Notes under the pieces: model-generated
What the model saw: the letters and a program-made list of their open reading frames with translations, nothing else
Database searches by the model: none
What the model was told of the DNA's origin: nothing
Shown here: positions 1-9,205 of the stretch, in pieces
Numbering within the stretch: the stretch's first letter is position 1
How the letters are laid out: every line of letters begins with the position of its first letter
Origin: CADEFX01 sp963806735
Lineage (GTDB): Bacteria; Pseudomonadota; Alphaproteobacteria; Rhizobiales; Hyphomicrobiaceae
Direction: 5' to 3'
Length of the DNA stretch: 64,000 nt
NCBI GenBank assembly: GCA_963806735.1
Contig: CAWEBE010000069.1
Span: 164,650 to 228,649, forward strand
Position numbers and translations under genes: made by a program

Positions 1-1110
1 GCGGGCGGCGCCATGATGGTGCCGGTGGGCCGCATGGTCGTGGTGCGCGCGGTGCCAAAAGCGGAGCTGGTGCGCGCGCTCTCCTTTCTCGCCATGCCGT
101 CGCTTATCGGTCCGATGCTGGGGCCGCCGCTCGGCGGTTTCATCGTCACCTTCGCCGACTGGCGCTGGATCTTCTTCGTCAATCTGCCGATCGGCGTGCT
201 CGGCATCGTTTTGGCGACGCTGTTCATTCCTGACACCAAGCAAGAGACGCCGCCTCTCGATGTGAAAGGCTTCGCACTCTCGGCGCTGGGTCTGGGCGGC
301 CTCGTTGCCGGGCTCGCTGTCAGCGGCCGGCGCATCGCACCGCCCGAGGTGTCGCTGGCGTGCCTGAGCATCGGCGCCCTGTCGCTCTATGCCTATGTGC
401 GACATGCCTTCAGCGTAGAGCGTCCGCTGCTCGACCTGCGCCTGTTGCGCTTCAAGACTTTCGAGGCCGGAATTCTCGGTGGAACGCTCTTCCGTCTCGG
501 TGTGGGAGCGAGCGCCTTCCTGCTGCCGATGATGCTGCAGCTCGGCTTCGGCCTCGACGCTTTCAGCTCGGGTCTAATCACATTTGCTGGCGCCATAGGC
601 GCTCTTGCCATGAAGCCGCTGGCGCATCGGTTCCTGCATCGCTTCGGCTTCCGCCGTCTGCTCATCGTCAACGGACTGATCGCCTCGTCCCTGCTGCTGG
701 CCAACGCCTCATGGACAGCGTTGACGCCACCGCTCCTGATCTCCTTCGTGCTACTTGTCGGGGGTTTCTCGCGCTCCCTGCAGTTCACGAGCCTGTCTGC
801 CATCACCTATGCCGAGCTCGAGCAGCGTCAGATCGGCTCAGCCACCGGCATGTCGACGGTGGCACAGCAGGTATCGGTGAGCTTTGGCGTGGCCATCGGC
901 GCCATGGTGCTCGAAATATCCGAATGGGCGCACGGCCGCCACGAGCCGCTGGCCGCCGATTTTTCCGTGGCGTTCGTCGTTGTCGGCCTGCTTTCGGCCC
1001 TCACGGCCCTGGCAATGCTGCGCTTGCCGCCCGATGCCGGGGACGAGATCACGGGACGCCAACTCGGACAGACGGCGCCCCCCGCCCGCGCTCCGACCAT
1101 CAGCGGCTAA
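1..1110 (+). CDS. MFS drug exporter, DHA2 (EmrB/QacA) family, 5' truncated
   Basis: This is the C-terminal three quarters of a 14-helix proton-driven exporter. The frame is already open at base 1, so the start lies upstream and roughly 110 residues are missing compared with the usual 470-510. The segment GPPLGGFIVTFADWRWIFF followed by VNLPIG is the DHA2 signature around helix 5. About nine further hydrophobic stretches follow, and the protein ends in a short polar tail at TAA. Such proteins sit in the inner membrane and usually export drugs or organic cations. The substrate cannot be read from the sequence. It converges on the binding-protein gene at 1134-2145 with only 23 bases between the stops, so the two are transcribed separately. 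Confidence 0.85.
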   Translation, partial: AGGAMMVPVGRMVVVRAVPKAELVRALSFLAMPSLIGPMLGPPLGGFIVTFADWRWIFFVNLPIGVLGIVLATLFIPDTKQETPPLDVKGFALSALGLGGLVAGLAVSGRRIAPPEVSLACLSIGALSLYAYVRHAFSVERPLLDLRLLRFKTFEAGILGGTLFRLGVGASAFLLPMMLQLGFGLDAFSSGLITFAGAIGALAMKPLAHRFLHRFGFRRLLIVNGLIASSLLLANASWTALTPPLLISFVLLVGGFSRSLQFTSLSAITYAELEQRQIGSATGMSTVAQQVSVSFGVAIGAMVLEISEWAHGRHEPLAADFSVAFVVVGLLSALTALAMLRLPPDAGDEITGRQLGQTAPPARAPTISG

Positions 1111-1133
1111 CACAACGCCCTTCAACAAGCATG

Positions 1134-2145
1134 TCAGTTGCCGGGCAGCGCGTGCACGTTGTCGAAGAAGGCGTCCTTCCAGCTTGTCAGCGTGTGGTTC
1201 AACAATCCGGATCGTTTCATGTAGTCCGCGTACGCCATCACGCCTGTCGGCTGCGGCACAAAGTCGAGCATGTTGGGGTCCTCGATGAGCTTCTGGATCG
1301 TGTCCAGGCTCAGCTTCGAAGGCTCCGCTTTCAAAAACAGCTCGGCCGCGGCGCGCTTGTTTGCGGCTATGATCTTCTGCGCCTCCACCAGCGCGAGGTA
1401 CGTGGCCTCGTACAACTTGGGATTCTCGTTGCGCCATTTCTCGGCGGCGTAGGCCACGATCAGCGTGTGCTTCGTCCCGATGACGTCGTAGGATGTCATC
1501 ACGGTGCGCACATTCGGCGCTGCAAGCTCCATCTGGATGAAAGGAACGGTTGTGGCGTGGGTCTTGAATGCCGCCCCGCCGGACAGCAATCCAGCCACGC
1601 CATCGGGGTGCGAGATGCCAACGGCCAGCGAGTTCCAGCTTCTCCCTGTTTTCCCAGCCGAAGGTTTTTGCTGCGGCCATCTGCAACACGACGGCATGCT
1701 GCGTGCCTTTGCCGGCGGTCATGGCGATGCGGTCGTTCTCGCCGAAGTCTTTCACCGACTGAATGCGAGTATCCGTGGTGTTGAAGTAGATCGGCGAGTC
1801 GGCAATCGCCATCATGCCTTTGACTGGTGCGTGAGCTATCGTCTTGTCGCGCAGGTTGAGCATGACCGTCAGGCCCGCCATGGCGAGGTTGACGCTGCCC
1901 GAGATGATCGCATCGTTGGCGGCGGCCCCGCTGGCGAGCCGTGCGACCTCGACCTTGGCATCGGAGATGCCGAGTTGCCCGGCGTGTTTCTCGATCAGCT
2001 TGCCGTCGAGAGCCACCAGCAGTGGCAGATACGAGATGCCGAACTGCTGGACGATGCGCACGGTGTTCTGAGCAGATGCGGGCTCAGCTGATCCCCACCC
2101 CGCCACCGCAACCACGAGCGCTGCGGCGAGCCTGAAGCACTTCAT
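1134..2145 (-). pseudogene. ABC transporter substrate-binding protein (NMT1/SsuA-like), frameshifted
   Basis: A periplasmic binding protein of the NMT1/taurine-nitrate type. The N-terminal part reads from an ATG at 2145, preceded by GGAG, with a signal peptide of about 25 residues ending in ASA and then a typical beta-strand start (TVRIVQQFGISYLP). The reading frame changes once between about 1616 and 1640: the first frame gives ...REKLELA and another continues AVGISHPDGVAALLSG-like sequence to a TGA at 1134. Joined, the two frames give about 336 residues, normal for the family. No permease or ATPase gene is adjacent. The gene lies 32 bases downstream of the MBL hydrolase gene on the same strand and may be cotranscribed with it. 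Whether the shift is a real mutation or a sequence error cannot be decided here. Confidence 0.75.
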
Positions 2146-2177
2146 GTCATTCTCCTGCTGTGCATGGGATGAGCCGG

Positions 2178-3062
2178 TCACATGAGCTTGGCCAGCGCCG
2201 GCCGCATCACCGGGATTTCCATCAGATCCTCGCCGAAGAACAGGTTGCCGCCGTAGACCCTGGCCATCTCGCCGATGACGCGCTCGCGGACGCCCGGTTT
2301 ATCGAATTGCTCCGTGATGTGGGTCAGCACCAGGTTCTGCACCTGAGCGGCCGCGGCCAGCTGGGCAAGCTCCATGTGGCCCATGCACGACTCGGCGAAG
2401 GGCTCGTTGAGTGCCGTGCCGGAGAGGTAGTGGCACATGTGCACGAGCACATCGGCGCCGCGCGCGAAATCCTCCATCGTCGGGCAGGGCCCGCTGTCGC
2501 CCGAATAGACGAACGTCAGGCCCTGATGCTTCAAGCGAAAGGCAAAGGTCGTCAGATACGGCTGGAAGTGCCGCGCATCGCCGACCTCCACGGACCATTC
2601 GCCGTGCTGCACGCTATCGCCGAGCTTCAATTCCTGCACGATGGGTGACGGGCGCACGCGAGGCAGAGCTCCGCCGCGTGCCTCATAAATTCCGAGGCTG
2701 CAGCCGTGGCTCGTGCGCGCAACGAGGTCGGACTCGTAGACACCGCCGACATTGAAGAGCTGCTCCGTCATGCGTGCGAGCGGCGCCGGCCCGAACACCT
2801 TCAAGTCCCCGACCTCGCCGGCGCCCTGGTCCCAGCGCGTCAGGATCATGCGCGCGTAGTCCCCGCAGTGGTCGTAGTGCAGGTGGGTGAAGAAGAGGTG
2901 GGTGACGTCGGTGGCCTTGATGCCGAGCTCGAGCAGGCGGTGGTGCGCGCCAAAGCCGTGATCGAACACCAGCACATCCGAGCCGACCTCGACAACATAA
3001 CCCGAGCATTGCCGGCGCAGAGAGGGGGTTGGCGTGCCGGTCCCAAGCAGTCGGATGCGCAT
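2178..3062 (-). CDS. MBL-fold metallohydrolase, RNase Z-like
   Basis: A 294-residue zinc-dependent hydrolase of the metallo-beta-lactamase fold. The opening MRIRLLGTGTP and the metal motif THLHYDH (His60, His62, Asp64, His65) are typical of the RNase Z/arylsulfatase-like branch. Further ligand candidates are the Asp in YSGDSGP and the His in LTHITEQ near the C terminus. No signal peptide is visible when the ATG at 3062 is used. That start was chosen because it begins directly at the first beta strand, although the frame stays open upstream. The gene lies between a DsbA-like gene and a binding-protein gene, all on the minus strand. The substrate is unknown. A tRNA 3'-processing role is unlikely, since the protein lacks an obvious exosite arm. 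Confidence 0.85.
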   Translation of the reverse strand: MRIRLLGTGTPTPSLRRQCSGYVVEVGSDVLVFDHGFGAHHRLLELGIKATDVTHLFFTHLHYDHCGDYARMILTRWDQGAGEVGDLKVFGPAPLARMTEQLFNVGGVYESDLVARTSHGCSLGIYEARGGALPRVRPSPIVQELKLGDSVQHGEWSVEVGDARHFQPYLTTFAFRLKHQGLTFVYSGDSGPCPTMEDFARGADVLVHMCHYLSGTALNEPFAESCMGHMELAQLAAAAQVQNLVLTHITEQFDKPGVRERVIGEMARVYGGNLFFGEDLMEIPVMRPALAKLM

Positions 3063-3168
3063 GTCCAGGTTCTTGGCTCCCTTGTTGTCGACTGACCGTA
3101 GTTTGGGCCACGTCTGGCGACGCGCACAAGCCCGTTGGACGGGCACAACCGGGTGGCGTTCTGAGCAT

Positions 3169-3813
3169 TCAGGGCCGGCTTGGCTCCCGCGCCAGCCATG
3201 TCTCGATGGCCTCGGCCAGTCCGTCGATCGGCCGGAAGCCGTTCGTCACCTGCGCGTAGCCGTCGGCCTCGTTGCCTGCCACCAGGCAGGGAAAACCTTC
3301 TACGCCCGCCTGCTGCGAGGTCAGGAAATCGCGGAACGTCTCGTTGCGCGTGTCACCGGCAAGAAATTCTGACGTGAACGCCGCTCGGTCGATGCCGGCT
3401 TCGCTCTCGGCAATCTCCGCCAAGACCTCCGTCTGCGTGATGTCCTGATTGCGGGCATAGAAGGCTTGCTGGATCGCGGCCATGAACGTCAGCGCCCGGT
3501 CGGGCCGCAACCGGCGCATGGTCACGACCGCGCGGCACGCGGGCTCCGTGTCGTAGACAAAGCCTTCGCGCTCGAAGAAGGCGAAGTCGAAGGGTTGACC
3601 TGAAGCCTCGCCGACGCGGGTCCAAGCGCCGCGAATGTAGTCCTTGTCCTGCGCGCGCATCGGCCGCGTGTTGCCGGCCCTGAGACCGCCCATCACCAGC
3701 CTTACCGGCAGCCGGCCCGAAAACCGCTCGGCCAATGCCGCAATGACAGGCGAGAACCCGTAGCACCAGGAGCACATCGGATCGGCGAAGTAGAGAAAAT
3801 GCCTGTCGGTCAT
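3169..3813 (-). CDS. DsbA-family thioredoxin-fold protein (FrnE/HCCA isomerase-like)
   Basis: A 214-residue cytoplasmic thioredoxin-fold protein of the DsbA superfamily. Near the N terminus FADPMCSWCYGF holds the CXXC redox pair Cys14-Ser-Trp-Cys17. The cis-proline loop is visible late in the protein as EGFPCLV. A helical insertion separates the two, as in FrnE and 2-hydroxychromene-2-carboxylate isomerase relatives. There is no signal peptide, so a periplasmic DsbA role is unlikely and a cytoplasmic disulfide reductase/isomerase or glutathione-linked role is more likely. ATG 3813 is used; an in-frame ATG four codons upstream (3825) is an alternative. It is the first gene of a possible three-gene minus-strand group with the MBL hydrolase and the binding protein. 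Confidence 0.85.
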   Translation of the reverse strand: MTDRHFLYFADPMCSWCYGFSPVIAALAERFSGRLPVRLVMGGLRAGNTRPMRAQDKDYIRGAWTRVGEASGQPFDFAFFEREGFVYDTEPACRAVVTMRRLRPDRALTFMAAIQQAFYARNQDITQTEVLAEIAESEAGIDRAAFTSEFLAGDTRNETFRDFLTSQQAGVEGFPCLVAGNEADGYAQVTNGFRPIDGLAEAIETWLAREPSRP

Positions 3814-4001
3814 GGCAGCCGCCACTTACTGCAACACCCTGCAACTACAACACATGGGCCGTATATCACGGTTCCCGGCTTTGCGGATGGATTGCGCCGG
3901 AACCATGAGGCGGGCGAGGACTTGATGAGCCATGCCGGGCTCGCCATCTGCCTGCGCATGGTCCGACGGCTGGCAGGCCTGCATTGAGGACTTGAGGCGC
4001 G

Positions 4002-4790
4002 ATGTTTCCCCTTCGTGACAGCGTGGTGCGCACGCGCGAGCCGGTCGTCGTCTGGGCGATCATTGCGCTCAACGTCGCCGTGTTCGCCTATCAGCTCACT
4101 CTTTCCGCGCCCGAGCTGCAAGCCTTCGTCGTGCAGCACGCCCTGATCCCGTTGCGCTATTTCAGCCCTGGCTGGGCCGCACGCCACGGCTTGGCAGCTG
4201 CCGACCTGACGCCGTTCCTCACCAACACGTTCATGCACGGCGGCTTCCTGCACATCATCCTCAATCTATGGACCCTCTACATCTTCGGGCCCGCCCTCGA
4301 AGACCGTCTCGGCCCCGCACGATTCCTGACGCTGTATCTGGCGGCGGGTGTTATCGCCAGTGTGGCGCATGCCGTGTTCAATGCGTTCTCTGCGATCCCC
4401 GCACTCGGTGCATCGGGCGCCATCGCTGGTGTCATCGGCGCCTATGCCGTGCGCTTTCCCTATGCCTGGGTACGCGTGCTGGTGCTGGTCATCATCTTCC
4501 CGCTGTTCTTCAGCATCCCGGCCATGCTGTTCGCCGGCATCTGGTTCCTGATGCAGGTGATGCAGGGCACCAGCGAGCTGTTCCTGCCGGGAGCCGGCGG
4601 CGGCATCGCCTGGTGGGCGCACATCGGGGGCTTCCTCGCTGGCCTTTTCTTGGTGCGGCCGCTGGAGCCGGCCTCCGGCTCGGCCGCTGCCGGCGGACCG
4701 TGGGCCAACCGCGACTATGAGAGCCAGTTCCAGAGGGGCATGCACTTCATGGGGCCCCGTCCGAGCCGTTGGGTGCCGCCACGGGGCTGA
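4002..4790 (+). CDS. Rhomboid family intramembrane serine protease (first copy)
   Basis: A 262-residue inner-membrane protease with about six or seven hydrophobic segments. The catalytic serine lies in LGASGAIAG (Ser138) and the catalytic histidine in WWAHIGGFLAG (His207). The conserved helix-2 motif FMHGGFLHIILNLW supplies His79, His84 and Asn88. All residues needed for activity are present. The amphipathic start MFPLRDSVVRTREP is characteristic of the bacterial rhomboid branch common in Hyphomicrobiales. The last 40 residues are polar and cytoplasmic. The gene is transcribed away from the DsbA-like gene across a 188-base divergent spacer and converges on the DUF1003 gene with only six bases between stops. 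Natural substrates are unknown. A second, more divergent rhomboid is at 54680-55399. Confidence 0.92.
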   Translation: MFPLRDSVVRTREPVVVWAIIALNVAVFAYQLTLSAPELQAFVVQHALIPLRYFSPGWAARHGLAAADLTPFLTNTFMHGGFLHIILNLWTLYIFGPALEDRLGPARFLTLYLAAGVIASVAHAVFNAFSAIPALGASGAIAGVIGAYAVRFPYAWVRVLVLVIIFPLFFSIPAMLFAGIWFLMQVMQGTSELFLPGAGGGIAWWAHIGGFLAGLFLVRPLEPASGSAAAGGPWANRDYESQFQRGMHFMGPRPSRWVPPRG

Positions 4791-4796
4791 GCCGCA

Positions 4797-5504
4797 TCAG
4801 CGCCGGCGCTCGCTCATGATTTCTAGCTGAAGCTGCTGGATCTCCGCCAGCCGCTGCCATTGCCTGTTGATCAGATGATCCATCTTTTCGTGCAGGTGCC
4901 GGATTTCCAGCTCGGCCTTGAGGTTGATCTGATAGTCGTTGAGCGACCGCAGCCGATCCTTCGCTTCCTGCCGCTTCTGGCTCATCATGATGATCGGCGC
5001 CTGCAGGGCGGCGACGCACGACAGGATTAGGTTGAGCAGGATGAAGGGATAGGGGTCGAACGCCTCGCGCTCAGAGATCGTCATGTTGAAAGCGATCCAC
5101 ACGCCCAGCGCCATGCAGAAGCCAACAATGAACATCCAGCTTCCGCCGAAGCTCGCGAGCTGATCCGACAGCCGCTCGCCGAGGCTGCGTTTGTCCTCGT
5201 ACTCCTGCTCGACGTTCTCGGTCAGCGTCTCGTGCGTCATGAGGCTGTCGGCAACCTTGCGCTCGATCTCGGTAATCTCGCCGCTTTCGGCTCTCAGCAG
5301 GTCTTCGACGTAGAGGGCTCGATAGCGAGCGATCTCGGTGCGCGATACCAGAGCGTCTGGACCCAAATCGGGATGATCCTTGCGGATGCGCTCAGTCAGG
5401 CTCGGCCGTAGCGTATCGATGTTGACGAGCTCGCGGCGCGCCCTCTCATGGCCGGTGATGGAGCAATGCAGGCGGTCTTTCTTCGACGCATGACTGTTCG
5501 ACAC
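4797..5504 (-). CDS. DUF1003 domain membrane protein
   Basis: A protein of about 235 residues matching DUF1003. It has an N-terminal Cys-containing motif (CSITGHER), a polar region with DTLRPSLTERI, two closely spaced membrane segments (around WMFIVGFCMALGVWIAF and FILLNLILSCVAALQAP) and a long C-terminal helical, charged tail likely to form a coiled coil (HEKMDHLINRQWQRLAEIQ). I use the GTG at 5504 because it is preceded by GGAGGA at good spacing; an in-frame ATG lies 45 bases upstream (5549). The function of the family is unknown. The topology suggests an inner-membrane hairpin with both ends in the cytoplasm. It stands alone between rhomboid and ettA. Confidence 0.82.
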   Translation of the reverse strand: MSNSHASKKDRLHCSITGHERARRELVNIDTLRPSLTERIRKDHPDLGPDALVSRTEIARYRALYVEDLLRAESGEITEIERKVADSLMTHETLTENVEQEYEDKRSLGERLSDQLASFGGSWMFIVGFCMALGVWIAFNMTISEREAFDPYPFILLNLILSCVAALQAPIIMMSQKRQEAKDRLRSLNDYQINLKAELEIRHLHEKMDHLINRQWQRLAEIQQLQLEIMSERRR

Positions 5505-5753
5505 GGCACGTCCTCCGTGACCGTTGCTCCGATCGCATGAGGCTGGCAAGCAGACGACGCCTCAGCTACAGGCCTATTTGCCGGCCTCTAGCAGCGTCAG
5601 TGGTCTGCCGATTTGCTTAGCTGCCGCTTATCTAGTGTCGGGCTGCACTGGCGTCTATGCCCGGTCAAAAATTCGCTGGAACATTGTCATGACCGTGCGC
5701 TGTGGCTAAAACCCCGGCGACCCCTACACAAATTCACACGCAGAGGCGCCGCT

Positions 5754-7413
<1,660 letters not shown>

Positions 7414-7450
7414 AAGCCGCCCGCACGCTTCGTAATGGTGAGACGAGCCC

Positions 7451-8194
7451 ATGTCCGAGCTGGTCATCATCGCCGCCATCGGCTTCTGCGCCCAGCTCGT
7501 CGATGGCGCGCTGGGGATGGCCTTCGGCCTGATCTCGACCACGGCTCTGCTTGCGCTTGGCATCCCACCGGCACAGGCGAGTGCTGCCGTGCACACGGCC
7601 GAAGTGGCGACGACGGGTGCGTCCGGCTTGTCGCATCTGTTTCACCGCAACATCAACGCTCGACTGTTCGCAACACTGGGCGCAGCCGGCGTTCTCGGCG
7701 GCGTCATCGGCGCCTACGTGCTCTCGAACATCGATGGCCGAGCTATCCGCCCGTTTATCTCGGCTTATCTGCTGGTCATGGGCATTCTGATCCTGATGCG
7801 CGCCTTCCGCCTCGCGCCGGTCGATGAGGACGCGAAAGCGACTTACGCAGCCCCGCTCGGCCTGGTCGGTGGCTTCCTCGATGCCATCGGCGGCGGCGGC
7901 TGGGGGCCGATGGTCTCGTCAACGCTGATCGGATCGGGGCATGCGCCGCGCAAAGTCATAGGCTCCGTGAACGCCGCTGAGTTCTTTGTCACGGTGGCGG
8001 TGGCCACGACCTTCTTCATCGAGCTTGGGATGTCGCACATGCAGCACATCGCCGCGCTGGTGCTCGGCGGCATCCTGGCGGCGCCATTCGGCGCCTACGT
8101 CGTGCGCTATGTGTCGACGAGGCTCCTGATGTCGCTGGTTGGCGTGCTTGTCGTGTCGCTCGCCGTGTTCCAGCTCGCCCGGTCGTTTGGTTGA
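7451..8194 (+). CDS. Sulfite exporter TauE/SafE family membrane protein
   Basis: A 247-residue multi-helix inner-membrane protein with about seven or eight hydrophobic segments. It has the two-repeat layout of the TauE/SafE (DUF81) family: FCAQLVDGALGMAFG in the first half and GGFLDAIGGGGWGPMV in the second, where the Gly-rich stretch after DAIGGGGWGP is the family hallmark. Members export sulfite, sulfoacetate or related organosulfur anions, or take part in cysteine and taurine metabolism. The substrate cannot be assigned here and no sulfonate-degradation gene is adjacent. It starts 37 bases after ettA on the same strand, so readthrough transcription is possible, and it converges on the VOC gene 25 bases further on. 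Confidence 0.88.
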   Translation: MSELVIIAAIGFCAQLVDGALGMAFGLISTTALLALGIPPAQASAAVHTAEVATTGASGLSHLFHRNINARLFATLGAAGVLGGVIGAYVLSNIDGRAIRPFISAYLLVMGILILMRAFRLAPVDEDAKATYAAPLGLVGGFLDAIGGGGWGPMVSSTLIGSGHAPRKVIGSVNAAEFFVTVAVATTFFIELGMSHMQHIAALVLGGILAAPFGAYVVRYVSTRLLMSLVGVLVVSLAVFQLARSFG

Positions 8195-8219
8195 AGGGCG
8201 AGGGGGCGGACGAGCTAGT

Positions 8220-8603
8220 CTAGCTCCGCTCCAGCAACTCGATCGACACGCCTTCCGGGCCGCGCAGGAAGGCAATGCGCACGCCCGGTCGGACGGTGGT
8301 CGGCTCCATGGTGAACTCGGCGCCCTTCTTCTTGAGATCGGCGACAATGGCGTCGATACCCTTCACTTTGAGTCCGAAGTGGTCGAGGCCCTGGTAAGGC
8401 GTGGTCGGCGGCGAATTGACGCCGTCGCCCGGTGTGACCGGCGCAATGAACACGTCGGCGCTGCCCACCTTCAAGTCGATGCGCGGCTTGCCTTCCTGCA
8501 TCGTGCGGATGACTTCGGCGCCGAACATGCGCTCGTAGAAGGCGGCGGTCGCCTCCGGGTTGGGGCTGCGCAGATGGATATGGTCCCAGGTGTAGGTGGC
8601 CAC
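8220..8603 (-). CDS. VOC (glyoxalase/bleomycin resistance) family protein
   Basis: A 127-residue single-module VOC protein (two beta-alpha-beta-beta-beta units). Candidate metal ligands are His8 in WDHIHLRSPN, the His in QGLDHFGLKVKG, and the Glu in VSIELLER at the extreme C terminus, which matches the His/His/Glu pattern of metal-binding glyoxalases and extradiol-type enzymes. The segment NPEATAAFYERMFGAEV is the usual first helix. The substrate is unknown. Possibilities include lactoylglutathione lyase, methylmalonyl-CoA epimerase-like or dioxygenase-like activity. The size and the conserved active-site pattern support a real enzyme. It is the last gene of a minus-strand run after the ThDP enzyme and trmO genes, with a 67-base gap from trmO. 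Confidence 0.85.
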   Translation of the reverse strand: MATYTWDHIHLRSPNPEATAAFYERMFGAEVIRTMQEGKPRIDLKVGSADVFIAPVTPGDGVNSPPTTPYQGLDHFGLKVKGIDAIVADLKKKGAEFTMEPTTVRPGVRIAFLRGPEGVSIELLERS

Positions 8604-8670
8604 GTTTCACTCCCGTCTCGAGTTGTCCTGGTGAATGCTACGCCGCGCTCGCGCCTGAGCCAAGTGGTGC

Positions 8671-9168
8671 TCATCGCCCTGTCGCATCCGGCACCGAGTC
8701 GACGCTCGGCAGATACGGCTTGATGTCGAGGAGCGGCGTGCCGTCGAGGCAGTCAATAGCGTCGATTTCAATGCGGCCCGCCGAGACGTCGATCGACAGG
8801 AGGCGAACGACCGCCAGCGCGACCGGGTTCGGCCTGAGCGGCGAGCGCAGGCCAAATACTCCACGCGGCACCGGACTGTGCTTGGGCGACTGCACGATCA
8901 GATCGCGGCGCGCCTGATGCATCCAATAGAGCACAATGGCGTGCGAGAAGCGCTCCAGTCCATCGAGCCCGGCACGATATGGCTCATCCAATTCGATGTG
9001 CGCGGTCTCGCCTCGCTCGCGCGCCTCGCGCGGATTTTTCGGTGCATCGGCGCGCGAGGCCCAGCTGGTGCGAATGCGGCCAATGAAGACCACATGCGCA
9101 TCGCCGGCGCGCGCGGCGGGATCGAAGGGCAGGGCGATCTCGCCCGGGCGTGGAGGTTGGATCGTCAT
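8671..9168 (-). CDS. trmO: tRNA (N6-threonylcarbamoyladenosine37-N6)-methyltransferase TrmO
   Basis: A 165-residue protein of the TrmO/TsaA (UPF0066) family, which uses S-adenosylmethionine to methylate t6A37 in threonine tRNAs. Diagnostic pieces are FIGRIRTSW at the start of the barrel, the LDGLERFSHAIVLYWMHQAR segment, and the SAM-pocket motif RGVFGLRSPLRPNPVALAVV followed by IDAIDCLDGTPLLDIKPYLP. All are intact. The length equals a single-domain TrmO without the C-terminal extension seen in E. coli, as in many alphaproteobacteria. The start ATG 9168 opens directly into a polar leader of about 25 residues. The gene is transcribed between the ThDP-enzyme and VOC genes, 37 bases downstream of the former. 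Confidence 0.9.
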   Translation of the reverse strand: MTIQPPRPGEIALPFDPAARAGDAHVVFIGRIRTSWASRADAPKNPREARERGETAHIELDEPYRAGLDGLERFSHAIVLYWMHQARRDLIVQSPKHSPVPRGVFGLRSPLRPNPVALAVVRLLSIDVSAGRIEIDAIDCLDGTPLLDIKPYLPSVDSVPDATGR

Positions 9169-9205
9169 GGCCGCAGATTATTTGAAACTGCCCAGTCCGT
9201 CCCGA

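Noticed and set aside
838..1130. Extension of the binding-protein frame past the frameshift into the MFS gene
   Set aside because: After about 1620 this frame loses all similarity to NMT1-like proteins, while another frame continues the family sequence to a stop at 1134.
360..1784. Long plus-strand open frame of about 470 codons
   Set aside because: It runs across the end of the MFS gene, the intergenic region and antisense to the binding protein, has no recognisable domain and is Arg/Cys-rich as shadow frames in high-G+C DNA are.
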